From Nitrospiraceae bacterium (GTDB taxonomy: Bacteria > Nitrospirota > Thermodesulfovibrionia > Thermodesulfovibrionales > Dissulfurispiraceae): 64,000 nucleotides of DNA. Numbering within the stretch: position 1 is the first letter of the stretch; each line of letters opens with the position of its first letter. Positions 8,688-15,793 of this stretch are shown here, in pieces. The translations under genes and the position numbers were made by a program. The stretch is taken from assembly GCA_012517735.1 (NCBI GenBank), contig JAAYUK010000075.1, forward strand, positions 20,955-84,954, written 5' to 3'. The notes under the pieces were generated by a model. The model did not search any database. It saw nothing but the letters and a program-made list of their open reading frames with translations, and had not been told where the DNA came from.

Positions 8688-9578
8688 TTAATCTGCGATC
8701 ACGACAACATTCCGGCCTTGTTCCTTGGCCCGATACAGAGCGGCATCGGCCCGACCGAGAATGTCGTCAACGGTGACTTCCGGCTCTCCATGGAAAGTTG
8801 CCACACCGGCGCTGATGGTCACGGAGAACCGCAATCGGTCATCCGAATAAAAGCCGTTTCCGGCGACCGCCTGCCTGAGCGATTCAGCGGCTGCATACGC
8901 GACGCCGGCATCGGTATTGGACATCAGGATGATAAACTCTTCCCCGCCGAAACGGGCCAGAATATCGTTCGCACGCAATCGTGCGGTAATCAGCTCACAC
9001 ACCTGCTGGAGGACATGATCGCCGGTACAGTGTCCATAGGTATCATTGATTTTCTTGAAATAATCGATATCGATCATCACGATCGATATCGGCTCGCCAT
9101 ACCGGTGCGCCCATGACGATTCTTCCTGAAAACGCTCCATGAAGAACTTCCGGTTATACGAGCCGGTCAGATAATCGCGCACCAGCAATCCTTCAAGCTC
9201 CCGGACCCTGTCGCAGACCTGTCTGATGTTCTGCAATCGGGCGCTCACCTCTTCCGGAAACCAGGGCATCGAAATATAGTCATACATGCCGCCTGCATAG
9301 CCCCGCCGCAAATGGCTGCGCGCATTGCGTGGTGCAAGATAGAAAACCGGGATGTCGCGGGTCGAAGGCGCGGCCTTGATTTTTTTGAGCAGGTAATGAC
9401 AACCGGGCTGTTGCAAGCGGGTACAGAGCACCGCAATATCGGGGTTTTCCCGGTAGATCGCATCAAGTACGGCAGAGGGGTGTTGCACATGAATACAGAT
9501 ATGGCCTTCGCTCTCGAGGTACTGGCTGAGCGAATCGTCCTTGCAGCCGTTCTGATCCTGCGCAATGAGAATTTTCAC
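8688..9578 (-). CDS. Diguanylate cyclase with degenerate receiver domain
   Basis: Residues 1-125 have receiver-like spacing but lack the acidic pair and the phospho-acceptor Asp: the expected position reads AVLCTRLQ. The C-terminal GGDEF domain is intact, with IDIDYFKKINDTYGH, the active-site GGEEF, and an RXXD product-inhibition site (RAND) five residues before it. It should make c-di-GMP from two GTP in the cytoplasm and be feedback-inhibited. The input probably is not phosphorylation. The start is a GTG at 9578 with only a weak ribosome site. Confidence 0.88.
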   Translation of the reverse strand: MKILIAQDQNGCKDDSLSQYLESEGHICIHVQHPSAVLDAIYRENPDIAVLCTRLQQPGCHYLLKKIKAAPSTRDIPVFYLAPRNARSHLRRGYAGGMYDYISMPWFPEEVSARLQNIRQVCDRVRELEGLLVRDYLTGSYNRKFFMERFQEESSWAHRYGEPISIVMIDIDYFKKINDTYGHCTGDHVLQQVCELITARLRANDILARFGGEEFIILMSNTDAGVAYAAAESLRQAVAGNGFYSDDRLRFSVTISAGVATFHGEPEVTVDDILGRADAALYRAKEQGRNVVVIAD

Positions 9579-9750
9579 GGTGGCAGCCTGCTTTCTTCAC
9601 AGAAAAAACGCAACCTGTATAGTATGAACTGAACCCTCGGGCGATTGCAAGATCAGCATTGGTCCGCCTCACTACACCCAAAATTGTCATAATAAGAAGA
9701 GTGATCCCATTCATTGCGGCACGAAAGGATGGACAACAGAGCGGATTTAT

Positions 9751-9803
9751 CCCAAAAATGTCATTGGATTCGATCACAAGCGCTCAGAGCCGGGCTGGGC
9801 TGG
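9751..9803 (-). repeat. Copy A of dispersed inverted-end element (reverse orientation, one end lost)
   Basis: Read on the minus strand this segment matches the copies at 30076-30141 and 49635-49703: GGCTC-GAGCG in the centre, then GAATCCAATGACA and TTTTGGG at the end. The opposite end is missing or replaced. It is bracketed by exact 17-bp direct repeats. Confidence 0.75.
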
Positions 9804-9830
9804 CAACAGAGCGGATTTATTCGGCAAAAT

Positions 9831-9853
9831 GGCACATACAGGAGGTATGTGCC
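9831..9853 (-). terminator. Hairpin downstream of pyrF
   Basis: A perfect 9-bp stem (GGCACATAC / GTATGTGCC) with a five-base loop, followed on the minus strand by ATTTTG. It lies 65 bp after the pyrF stop and is the likely 3' end of the pyrF transcript. Confidence 0.6.
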
Positions 9854-9917
9854 GGGCGAATACCTCGGAGGGCGGCTGGACGCCGTCCGGCTGAGGTCAG
9901 CGGTCCAGAGAACCTGG

Positions 9918-10637
9918 CTACGCGCTGAGCATTTCGAGTGAAATCAGTTCGATTGCCCGGGCAGGATCGTCCGCCGTGAGAATCGCCCGCCCCATGACAA
10001 TATAGTCCGCGCCGTCATGGATAGCCTCCCGTGGCGTTGCAGTGCGTCGTTGATCGTCCGGCGGAGTCCATGAGGGCCTGATCCCAGGAGTAACGACCAG
10101 AAACTGCCTGCCGCACTGCTCCTTGATCATCGAGATCTCCTGCGGAGACGCCACAACTCCGTCCAATCCGGCTCTCTGCGCAAGCGAAGCGAGCGTCCTC
10201 ACCTGTGTTCTGACCGGATGGCTGATCGCCAGTTCGTTTTTCAGGACCTCGCTCGTTATGCTGGTCAGCATGGTAACCGCGATGATTTTGGGCCGGTCCA
10301 GCCCCTCTTTCGCGGAGATTTCATTGACCGCAGAAACCGTTCGCTGCATCATGTCGAGCCCACCGGAAGCGTGGACGTTAAACAGGAAAACACCCAGGCG
10401 CGTCGCGGCAACGGCAGCCTTTGCAACGGTATTCGGAATATCGTGATACTTCAGGTCAAGAAAAACCCGCTTGCCCCGTTCATGAATCCGCCTCACGATG
10501 TCGGGCCCCGCCGAGACGAAGAGCTCGAATCCTACCTTATAGGTAGAAATATCACCTCCCAGACGGTCGACCATCGCAAGGGCCGCATCCGCGGTATCGA
10601 CATCAAGAGCTACGATGAGGCGGTCTCTCCAGGGCAT
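9918..10637 (-). CDS. pyrF: Orotidine 5'-phosphate decarboxylase
   Basis: A complete 239-residue PyrF, which decarboxylates OMP to UMP in the last step of pyrimidine synthesis. The catalytic DLKYHDIPNTV motif (Asp61, Lys63, Asp66) and the C-terminal phosphate-binding TPGIRP segment are present. ATG 10637 is preceded by GGGAGGAG, which overlaps the stop region of the Nudix gene two bases upstream, so the two are cotranscribed. Confidence 0.96.
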   Translation of the reverse strand: MPWRDRLIVALDVDTADAALAMVDRLGGDISTYKVGFELFVSAGPDIVRRIHERGKRVFLDLKYHDIPNTVAKAAVAATRLGVFLFNVHASGGLDMMQRTVSAVNEISAKEGLDRPKIIAVTMLTSITSEVLKNELAISHPVRTQVRTLASLAQRAGLDGVVASPQEISMIKEQCGRQFLVVTPGIRPSWTPPDDQRRTATPREAIHDGADYIVMGRAILTADDPARAIELISLEMLSA

Positions 10638-10639
10638 GG

Positions 10640-11248
10640 CTACTCCTCCCGCAACAGGCTGTCGGCAGCAATCTGCGACCAGGTTTCCAGTGTATCATAG
10701 TGTGCAAGCACTTCACGCCTCGGCGTCCACGCGCCTTCGATCTTGTCGGGTTCGTTTGTCCGGAACCGGTCGGCATTCGTATCCGCAACGTACCAGAGCC
10801 CCAGATGTACAGAACCGACATCATTTTCGTCGTCATTGATGATGCCGCGTACACTCAGCGAGTACTCGCCAGGCGCCAGGGCAACCTCCTCCATGAGCTC
10901 CCGCTCGAGCTCCGCACGGATGAGAGAAGCCCCCCGCGCACCGCTGAGGGGATTGATATGCCCCCCCTGACCGATGGAATACAGATCATGCAGGCGCTGC
11001 TCAGTCTGCTTCCTTTTGCGCCGGATCATCAGGAGCCGATCATTGCAGCAAAGGGTTACATAGGGAATGATCTGCTTGCAGCAAGCGTCATTCTCCGCAG
11101 CGGACCGCTCCATGAAAAACGCATCCCGGTAAATAATCTCCAGTATCTCAGCCACTGTTTCGGGGCTCGAGATCAGGCCCTTCCTGCAGGCCTTCAGATA
11201 CGGAGCAATGTTCTCGCGGGCAACAACCAGAACCTCTTCGGACCGCAT
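10640..11248 (-). CDS. Nudix-fold hydrolase, MutT-like
   Basis: About 202 residues. The second half of the Nudix box is clear (RAELERELMEEV, supplying the Mg-binding RE..EE glutamates), but the first half departs from the textbook GX5E, as in some divergent MutT-like proteins. The N-terminal 60 residues are a helical extension. Members hydrolyse nucleoside-diphosphate-linked compounds; the substrate here is unknown. ATG 11248 has AGGAGG just upstream; an ATG at 11296 would begin inside a plausible promoter (11268-11296). pyrF follows after two bases. Confidence 0.75.
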   Translation of the reverse strand: MRSEEVLVVARENIAPYLKACRKGLISSPETVAEILEIIYRDAFFMERSAAENDACCKQIIPYVTLCCNDRLLMIRRKRKQTEQRLHDLYSIGQGGHINPLSGARGASLIRAELERELMEEVALAPGEYSLSVRGIINDDENDVGSVHLGLWYVADTNADRFRTNEPDKIEGAWTPRREVLAHYDTLETWSQIAADSLLREE

Positions 11249-11267
11249 AATCCTCCTGAAGAACTTC

Positions 11268-11296
11268 ACGATATCCCATAAAAAATGCAGCAACAA
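11268..11296 (-). promoter_or_regulatory. Possible sigma-70 promoter for Nudix-pyrF
   Basis: TTGTTG (11291-11296) and TATCGT (11268-11273) are separated by exactly 17 bp, 20 bp upstream of the Nudix start. Each box matches the consensus at four of six bases. This would let pyrF be expressed apart from the hydrogenase genes. Confidence 0.35.
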
Positions 11297-11352
11297 CCGT
11301 GAGACACAGTGTGGCTGCGTTCACCAGACAATACCTGATTTGACGGTAACGA

Positions 11353-11646
11353 TTATTCGCGGAACGGACTGAGCGGCTGCGACGGGACCCCGCATGCCTG
11401 AGCCCCGGCATCGGCAGCAGCCTGATCCATCAATGCTTCGTATTCCCGAATGAGTCTGATGGATTCCTGTGCAGCGGCTTCATCGATCTTTCTAAGCGCA
11501 AACCCCGCATGCACCAGCACATAGTCGCCGACCGACACTTCATCGGGAACAAGGATAATACTGACATCGCGACGCGCGCCCATGATATCGACCGTCGCCA
11601 GAATGTTGTCGATGCTGATTATCTTTGAAGGGACTGCGAGGCACAT
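11353..11646 (-). CDS. hypC: Hydrogenase maturation chaperone HypC
   Basis: The 97-residue protein begins MCLAVPSKI, the invariant HypC start with the functional Cys2. This residue carries the Fe(CN)2CO precursor with HypD and contacts the immature large subunit. The ATG at 11646 is chosen because it exposes Cys2; a start four codons earlier would bury it. It overlaps the maturation-protease gene by 28 bp and so belongs to the hydrogenase operon. HypD and HypE are not found in the window. Confidence 0.92.
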   Translation of the reverse strand: MCLAVPSKIISIDNILATVDIMGARRDVSIILVPDEVSVGDYVLVHAGFALRKIDEAAAQESIRLIREYEALMDQAAADAGAQACGVPSQPLSPFRE

Positions 11647-12113
11647 TGGATATTCCACTCCTGGAGTTTTGCGATAACACGGTCAATCATCGTCTCTATT
11701 TTATCACTGACCCGCGGAGAGAGTTCAAGACCGAAACTGAATTCGCAGTCCTGCGGCTGTATACCGACAAGGCAGATTTTGGGGGGAAGCACCCCCGTCA
11801 GTTTCGCAACGGAAAGCAGATCCGCAAGGCCGACATGGTGAGCCGAGAGTTTGACGAAGAGTACGGCAGGAATTTCGTCGTCTTCCAGCACGCCGATATA
11901 TCCGGGTTCCTTGCCGAAATTGACGGCATCCACAAACAATACCTTGTCGAACCGTTCAATAATGGGAAGCAGGTCGAGGCCCAGCGTCCCGCCATCCAGA
12001 ATTTCGATCTCCGGAGAAAACGAGAATCGTTCACGGATGGTCTCGACGACATGAACCCCGACCCGTTCGTCCTGCAGAAGGACATTCCCTATACCAATCA
12101 GCGCAACAGACAA
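11619..12113 (-). CDS. hyaD: Hydrogenase maturation endopeptidase (HyaD/HupD family)
   Basis: This 164-residue protein is the protease that trims the C-terminal tail of the large subunit after nickel insertion. It has the family start GIGNVLLQDERVGVH with an acidic Ni-sensing residue, a central Asp (LFVDAVN) and the SAHHVG histidine segment. It begins directly after the cytochrome b stop and overlaps hypC. Its presumed target is the large subunit encoded upstream, whose tail after DPCMACAIH is 15 residues. Confidence 0.92.
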   Translation of the reverse strand: MSVALIGIGNVLLQDERVGVHVVETIRERFSFSPEIEILDGGTLGLDLLPIIERFDKVLFVDAVNFGKEPGYIGVLEDDEIPAVLFVKLSAHHVGLADLLSVAKLTGVLPPKICLVGIQPQDCEFSFGLELSPRVSDKIETMIDRVIAKLQEWNIQCASQSLQR

Positions 12114-12776
12114 TTAGTGGTGATCTCCAAAAAATTTGTACCCGCTGAAAATCGAACTGATGAGACCGTTCCGCTCAATTATATCATTATGCCATGAAAT
12201 ATAGACATGGATAATGACGAAAATCCAGATGCACCACATGAAGACATGATGCAGCATGCGGATCGTCCCGGCAGAAAGGATGTCCAGCATCCAGCCGCCG
12301 CCGATGGCGTATATGATACCGCCGCCATTGGCCATATGCAGCAGGGCAAAGCCCGATGCCACCTCAAAGAGGAAAAGCATGAAGACCACGATATACGAAA
12401 GACCGGCCATGCCGGTATGCCCCGGGGAATGGGGAATCTCATCTTCCATGAAACCGTAAAACAGCGCGCATTGCACCGTATTCTGCACCCGCCCCCATGT
12501 GGTGGGGATAAACTGGTTCAGCCGGGCATACTGATTGCCGACAAACCACCAGTAGACACGGAACAGAACGCTGGCGGTGAAAATATAGCCGGCAACAAAA
12601 TGAATGAATCGCATCATCGCCATCGGAAGCACGTCGTCTCCGGCAGGTATGCCGAGAAACGGCGCACCGATGTAGAATCCGGTCACCGAAAGGGTCAGGA
12701 TGCTGAGGGCATTGACCCAGTGGGTAATACGAACCGGCAATTCCCAGATGTATTCCCTGTGTGTGGTAGTAGCCAT
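12114..12776 (-). CDS. hyaC: Ni/Fe-hydrogenase b-type cytochrome subunit
   Basis: About 220 residues with four hydrophobic helices and the haem-ligand histidines expected of HyaC/HupC (THWVNAL, FIHFVAGY, HHVFMW, HVYISWH). It anchors the hydrogenase heterodimer to the membrane and passes electrons from H2 oxidation to the quinone pool. ATG 12776 follows GGGAGG; the longer upstream frame overlaps the large-subunit gene and has no family similarity. It sits immediately downstream of the large subunit. Confidence 0.92.
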   Translation of the reverse strand: MATTTHREYIWELPVRITHWVNALSILTLSVTGFYIGAPFLGIPAGDDVLPMAMMRFIHFVAGYIFTASVLFRVYWWFVGNQYARLNQFIPTTWGRVQNTVQCALFYGFMEDEIPHSPGHTGMAGLSYIVVFMLFLFEVASGFALLHMANGGGIIYAIGGGWMLDILSAGTIRMLHHVFMWCIWIFVIIHVYISWHNDIIERNGLISSIFSGYKFFGDHH

Positions 12777-12787
12777 ACCTGCCTCCC

Positions 12788-14506
12788 TTACCGCACCCGA
12801 ACCTGAACGATCTCCTTGCCGTTGGCATCGACCGCATGAATCGCACAGGCCATGCACGGATCAAACGAATGGATCGTCCTGATGATTTCGAGCGGCTGAT
12901 CCGGTTTGGCGATCGGCGTTCCGATCAGCGCCTCTTCGTCCGGACCGCGCTGTCCCTTGGCGTCGCGCGGTGATGCATTCACGCCGCCCGGCACCACGCA
13001 CTGATAGTTTGCAATCTGCCGGTCCTTGATCACGATCCAGTGGCAGAGCGCTCCGCGCGGAGCTTCATGATAGCCATAGCCCTTTGCCTCTGCAGGCCAG
13101 GTGGACGGTTCCCACTTGTCGGTGTTGGCAACACGGTAGTCGCCTTTTTTGATATTTGCCGCGAGCTCCATGATGTACGACGGGAGCTTGTCAGCGATCA
13201 GTTTTGTTTCAATACCCCGGGCAGCCGTGCGTCCGAGTGTCGAGAAGAGTGCCGCAGGACCGACGCCCAGTTTGCCGAGGACAAAGTCGATGAGTCCCTT
13301 GGCTTCCTTGTGCCCGGCAGCATATGCAATAACCATGCGGGCAAGCGGACCGACCTCGACCGGTACGCCGTCATACCGGATCGCCTTGACCCAGCTGTAT
13401 TTGTTTTTGCCGTCGGTGTTCAGTTCCTTGTAGGTTTCCTTCGGACCGGTATAGTTCGGGGTGGTTTCGCCGTCCCACGGATGAAGCGGCTTGTCATCGC
13501 CGCCGGCATACTTGTACCACGAACGGGAAACCTCTTCAGTCATCTTCTTGTGATCGACCTTCTCGATCTTTGTCAGGTCCTTGCCTTTGATGAATCCGGC
13601 CGGCAGCCAGACATTGGTCGTGTTCGGCAGATTGTCGTTCTGGAATTCACCGTAGGAAAGGAAGTTTCCGACACCCGCACCGATGCCCGCCCAATCCTTA
13701 TAAAATGAAGCAATCGCCAGAAGATCGGGAATGTAAACCTTGTCGACAAATGCCTGTGCACGGTCCGCATACTCAAGCAGCTGGGCAATCGTGTTGGCAT
13801 TGATCGCATTCTGGCTGTTCGGATCGATCGGCGTTGCCATGCCGCCAACCAGATAGGTCTGCGGATGCGGGTTCTTCGCGCCAAGCAGCGCCATCGCCTT
13901 GATGAAGTCTCTCTGCCAGTCAAGCGCTTCGAGATAGTGCGCAACAGCCATGAGGTTTGCTTCCGGCGGCAGTTTATAGGCCGGGTGCCCCCAGTAGCCA
14001 TTGGCGAAAATACCGAGCTGGCCGCTTTCGACGAACGCCTTCAGTTTGCCGGCGACTGCCTTGAAATAACTGGCTGATGCGTTGTTCGGCCAGTCGGAGA
14101 TCGACGAGGCAAGCGCCGCCGTCTTTGCCGGATCGGCCTTCAGCGCGCTGACCACATCCACCCAGTCGAGCGCGTGGAGATGATAAAAATGAATGACATG
14201 GTCATGGATAGCCTGGATTGCGTTGATAATGTTCCGGAGAATTCTCGCATTGTCCGGAATGGTAATGTTCAATGCATGTTCAACAGCTCTCACGGAGCTG
14301 GTGGAGTGTACGGTCGTTCAGACCCCGCAGATGCGGGAGACGAACGTCCAGGCATCGCGCGGATCGCGGCCTTTCAGGATCGTCTCGATGCCACGCCACA
14401 TGGTGCCCGCAGCCCAGGCGTCGGTGATCTTCCCGCCCTCGACCTGCGCTTCGATTCTCAGGTGACCTTCTATTCTGGTAATCGGGTCAACTACAATTTT
14501 TGCCAT
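12788..14506 (-). CDS. hyaB: [NiFe] hydrogenase large subunit with in-frame TGA (predicted selenocysteine 63)
   Basis: Read through one TGA, this is a complete group 1-type large subunit of 572 residues. The first 62 codons give [16 protein letters not shown] through [18 protein letters not shown] to RICGV. The TGA (14318-14320) stands where the second Cys of RxCGxC belongs, and the frame continues without a break as [16 protein letters not shown]. The C-terminal motif is normal (DPCMACAIH: Cys551, Cys554, His557), followed by a 15-residue removable tail. The second Cys of the N-terminal pair normally bridges Ni and Fe. A hairpin fitting the bacterial SECIS rules follows the TGA. A nonsense mutation or sequencing error is the alternative, but the frame, neighbours and hairpin favour selenocysteine. 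Confidence 0.85.
14281..14303 (-). promoter_or_regulatory. Candidate bacterial SECIS hairpin after the TGA codon
   Basis: On the mRNA the six-base arms CAGCUC (14300-14295) and GAGCUG (14289-14284) pair perfectly around the five-base loop CGUGA; after one mismatch two more pairs extend the stem. The loop starts 23 nt after the UGA, and its second base is G. Published bSECIS rules call for 16-37 nt spacing and a G in the first two loop bases, so both are met. Confidence 0.65.
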
Positions 14507-14567
14507 GGTGCAACCTCCGCTCGTTTGTCTCTATTTTTTTGTATTTCGTGATCTTTACAGATAAAGA

Positions 14568-15653
14568 CTACTCGTGCCCTTCGTCCTCGCTCTTGCTGCA
14601 CTCTTTGCGGCGCTTTGCCGCACGGATTGCGCCATGAGCCGCAACCGCCGCAGCGGTGGCAGCCGCAACGCCAAGACCGATCTTGTCGGCATTTGCCTGC
14701 CAGCCGACACCCGGAACCGCCTTCATGCGCTGATAGAACGGATAGGCAGCATCCCAGTTATCGGGAGTCGCGCATGCAATGCACGGATGCCCTGCCTGAA
14801 CCGGCCAGCTCGTGCCTTCGTTCCAGCGGATGGTCGGGCAGTTCTGGAATGCCATCGGACCCTTGCAGCCCATTTCATACAGGCACCAGCCGAGACGGTG
14901 GCCCTGATCGCCCCACTGACGGACGAACTGGCCCTGATCGAAATGAGGACGGCGCTCGCAATTGTTGTGAATCAGCTTGCCGTAGGCAAAGAGCGGACGG
15001 CCGAGGCTGTCGAGCGCCGGCAGCGATCCGAACGTGAGGAAGTGAACAACCACAGCAGTAAAGTTTTCGGGATTCATCGGGCAGCCCGGGATATTCAGCA
15101 CCGTTCCGCCGATAATATCCCTGATGCCTTTCGCCTCGGTCGGATTCGGCTTTGCCGCCGGCACACCGCCGAAGCAGGCACAGTTACCGACCGCAATGTT
15201 TGCCATCGCACCTGCGGCAACCTCCTTGCAGGTGTCGATTGATTTCTTTCCACCCACAAAGCAATATATGCCTCCGTCCTTCGTCGGGACAGCGCCCTCG
15301 TATACGGCAATATACTTGCCTTTTTTCTTGGTGATAGTATCGTGCAGCGACTTTTCTGCTGCATGCCCCGACGGCGCCATGATGGTCTCGTGGTAATCCA
15401 GAGAAACAATATCAAGAATCACCTTGGCGATTGAGGGTTTGCTTGCCCTGAGCACCGATTCGGAATCACCGGTGCATTCCTGGAAATGCAGCCAAACGAC
15501 TGATGGACGCTCTTTTTTCTCCAAAGCCTCCGCAATCTGCGGAACCATGGAAGACGAGAGCCCGAGTGTTGCGGCGGTTGCCGAGCAGAACTTCAGGAAG
15601 TCCCTTCGGGTGACGCCGCGACTAAGAAGATGATGATAAATACTCCCCGCCAT
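14568..15653 (-). CDS. hyaA: [NiFe] hydrogenase small subunit, Tat-exported, with Asp in proximal-cluster motif
   Basis: About 361 residues. The N-terminus has a twin-arginine signal (TRRDFLKFC, then a hydrophobic stretch). Cluster ligands follow family order: ECTGDSE, GNCACFGG, NIPGCPMNPENF, the distal-cluster HNNCERR with GWCLYEMGCKGP, and the medial-cluster NCP and HPCIACA. The second proximal-cluster Cys of the usual CTGCSE is Asp, encoded by GAT. A C-terminal hydrophobic helix and charged tail fit membrane anchoring with the b-type cytochrome. ATG 15653 has GGAGG upstream. It leads the structural operon. Confidence 0.93.
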   Translation of the reverse strand: MAGSIYHHLLSRGVTRRDFLKFCSATAATLGLSSSMVPQIAEALEKKERPSVVWLHFQECTGDSESVLRASKPSIAKVILDIVSLDYHETIMAPSGHAAEKSLHDTITKKKGKYIAVYEGAVPTKDGGIYCFVGGKKSIDTCKEVAAGAMANIAVGNCACFGGVPAAKPNPTEAKGIRDIIGGTVLNIPGCPMNPENFTAVVVHFLTFGSLPALDSLGRPLFAYGKLIHNNCERRPHFDQGQFVRQWGDQGHRLGWCLYEMGCKGPMAFQNCPTIRWNEGTSWPVQAGHPCIACATPDNWDAAYPFYQRMKAVPGVGWQANADKIGLGVAAATAAAVAAHGAIRAAKRRKECSKSEDEGHE

Positions 15654-15687
15654 ACGCACCTCCTCGAGAAATTGCACAATCTGCATA

Positions 15688-15716
15688 AGTGTAGCGAATA
15701 TGATCCCGAAGGTCAA
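15688..15716 (-). promoter_or_regulatory. Sigma-70-like promoter of the hydrogenase operon
   Basis: TTGACC (15711-15716) and TACACT (15688-15693), 17 bp apart, give a well-spaced promoter about 35 bp upstream of the small-subunit ATG. The -35 box lies inside the dyad at 15710-15727, so a protein bound there would compete with RNA polymerase. Confidence 0.55.
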
Positions 15717-15727
15717 TATAATGACCT
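15710..15727. promoter_or_regulatory. Dyad AGGTCA-N6-TGACCT at the hydrogenase promoter
   Basis: A perfect 18-bp two-fold symmetric site covering the -35 box. A site of the same form (CGGTCA-N6-TGACCG) occurs at 55633-55650 upstream of the inositol-phosphate synthase gene. The spacing resembles CRP-type sites but the arms are not the CRP consensus; the regulator is unknown. Confidence 0.5.
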
Positions 15728-15732
15728 ATGAA

Positions 15733-15752
15733 TTATTCTCATAACAGAATAA
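15733..15752. promoter_or_regulatory. Dyad TTATTCT-N6-AGAATAA upstream of hydrogenase promoter
   Basis: A perfect dyad with seven-base arms and a six-base centre, 5 bp upstream of the first dyad, in an AT-rich stretch after the hypF stop. Its position just above the -35 box suits an activator or a metal-responsive repressor. Confidence 0.5.
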
Positions 15753-15793
15753 GTTTTTCTATTAAGATTTCTTATGGCAATTATTCAGGACTT

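Larger units (their letters stand above)
9579..9917. other. 339-bp gene-free stretch with repeat copies and hairpins
   Basis: No credible gene lies between the cyclase start and the pyrF stop. The stretch contains a half-copy of the dispersed inverted-end element (9675-9690), a fuller copy in reverse orientation (9751-9803), a 17-bp direct repeat CAACAGAGCGGATTTAT at 9734-9750 and 9804-9820 bracketing that copy, and a perfect hairpin at 9831-9853. Short plus-strand frames here cover the repeats and have no ribosome site. Confidence 0.8.

Noticed and set aside
9659..9941. Two short plus-strand frames between the cyclase and pyrF
   Set aside because: They run over the repeat copies and hairpin, have no ribosome site, and one enters the pyrF coding end antisense.
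12788..14293. A separate, shorter hydrogenase large-subunit gene starting at GTG 14293
   Set aside because: It would lack the entire N-terminal domain and active-site Cys pair; the missing part is in frame directly upstream across the TGA.
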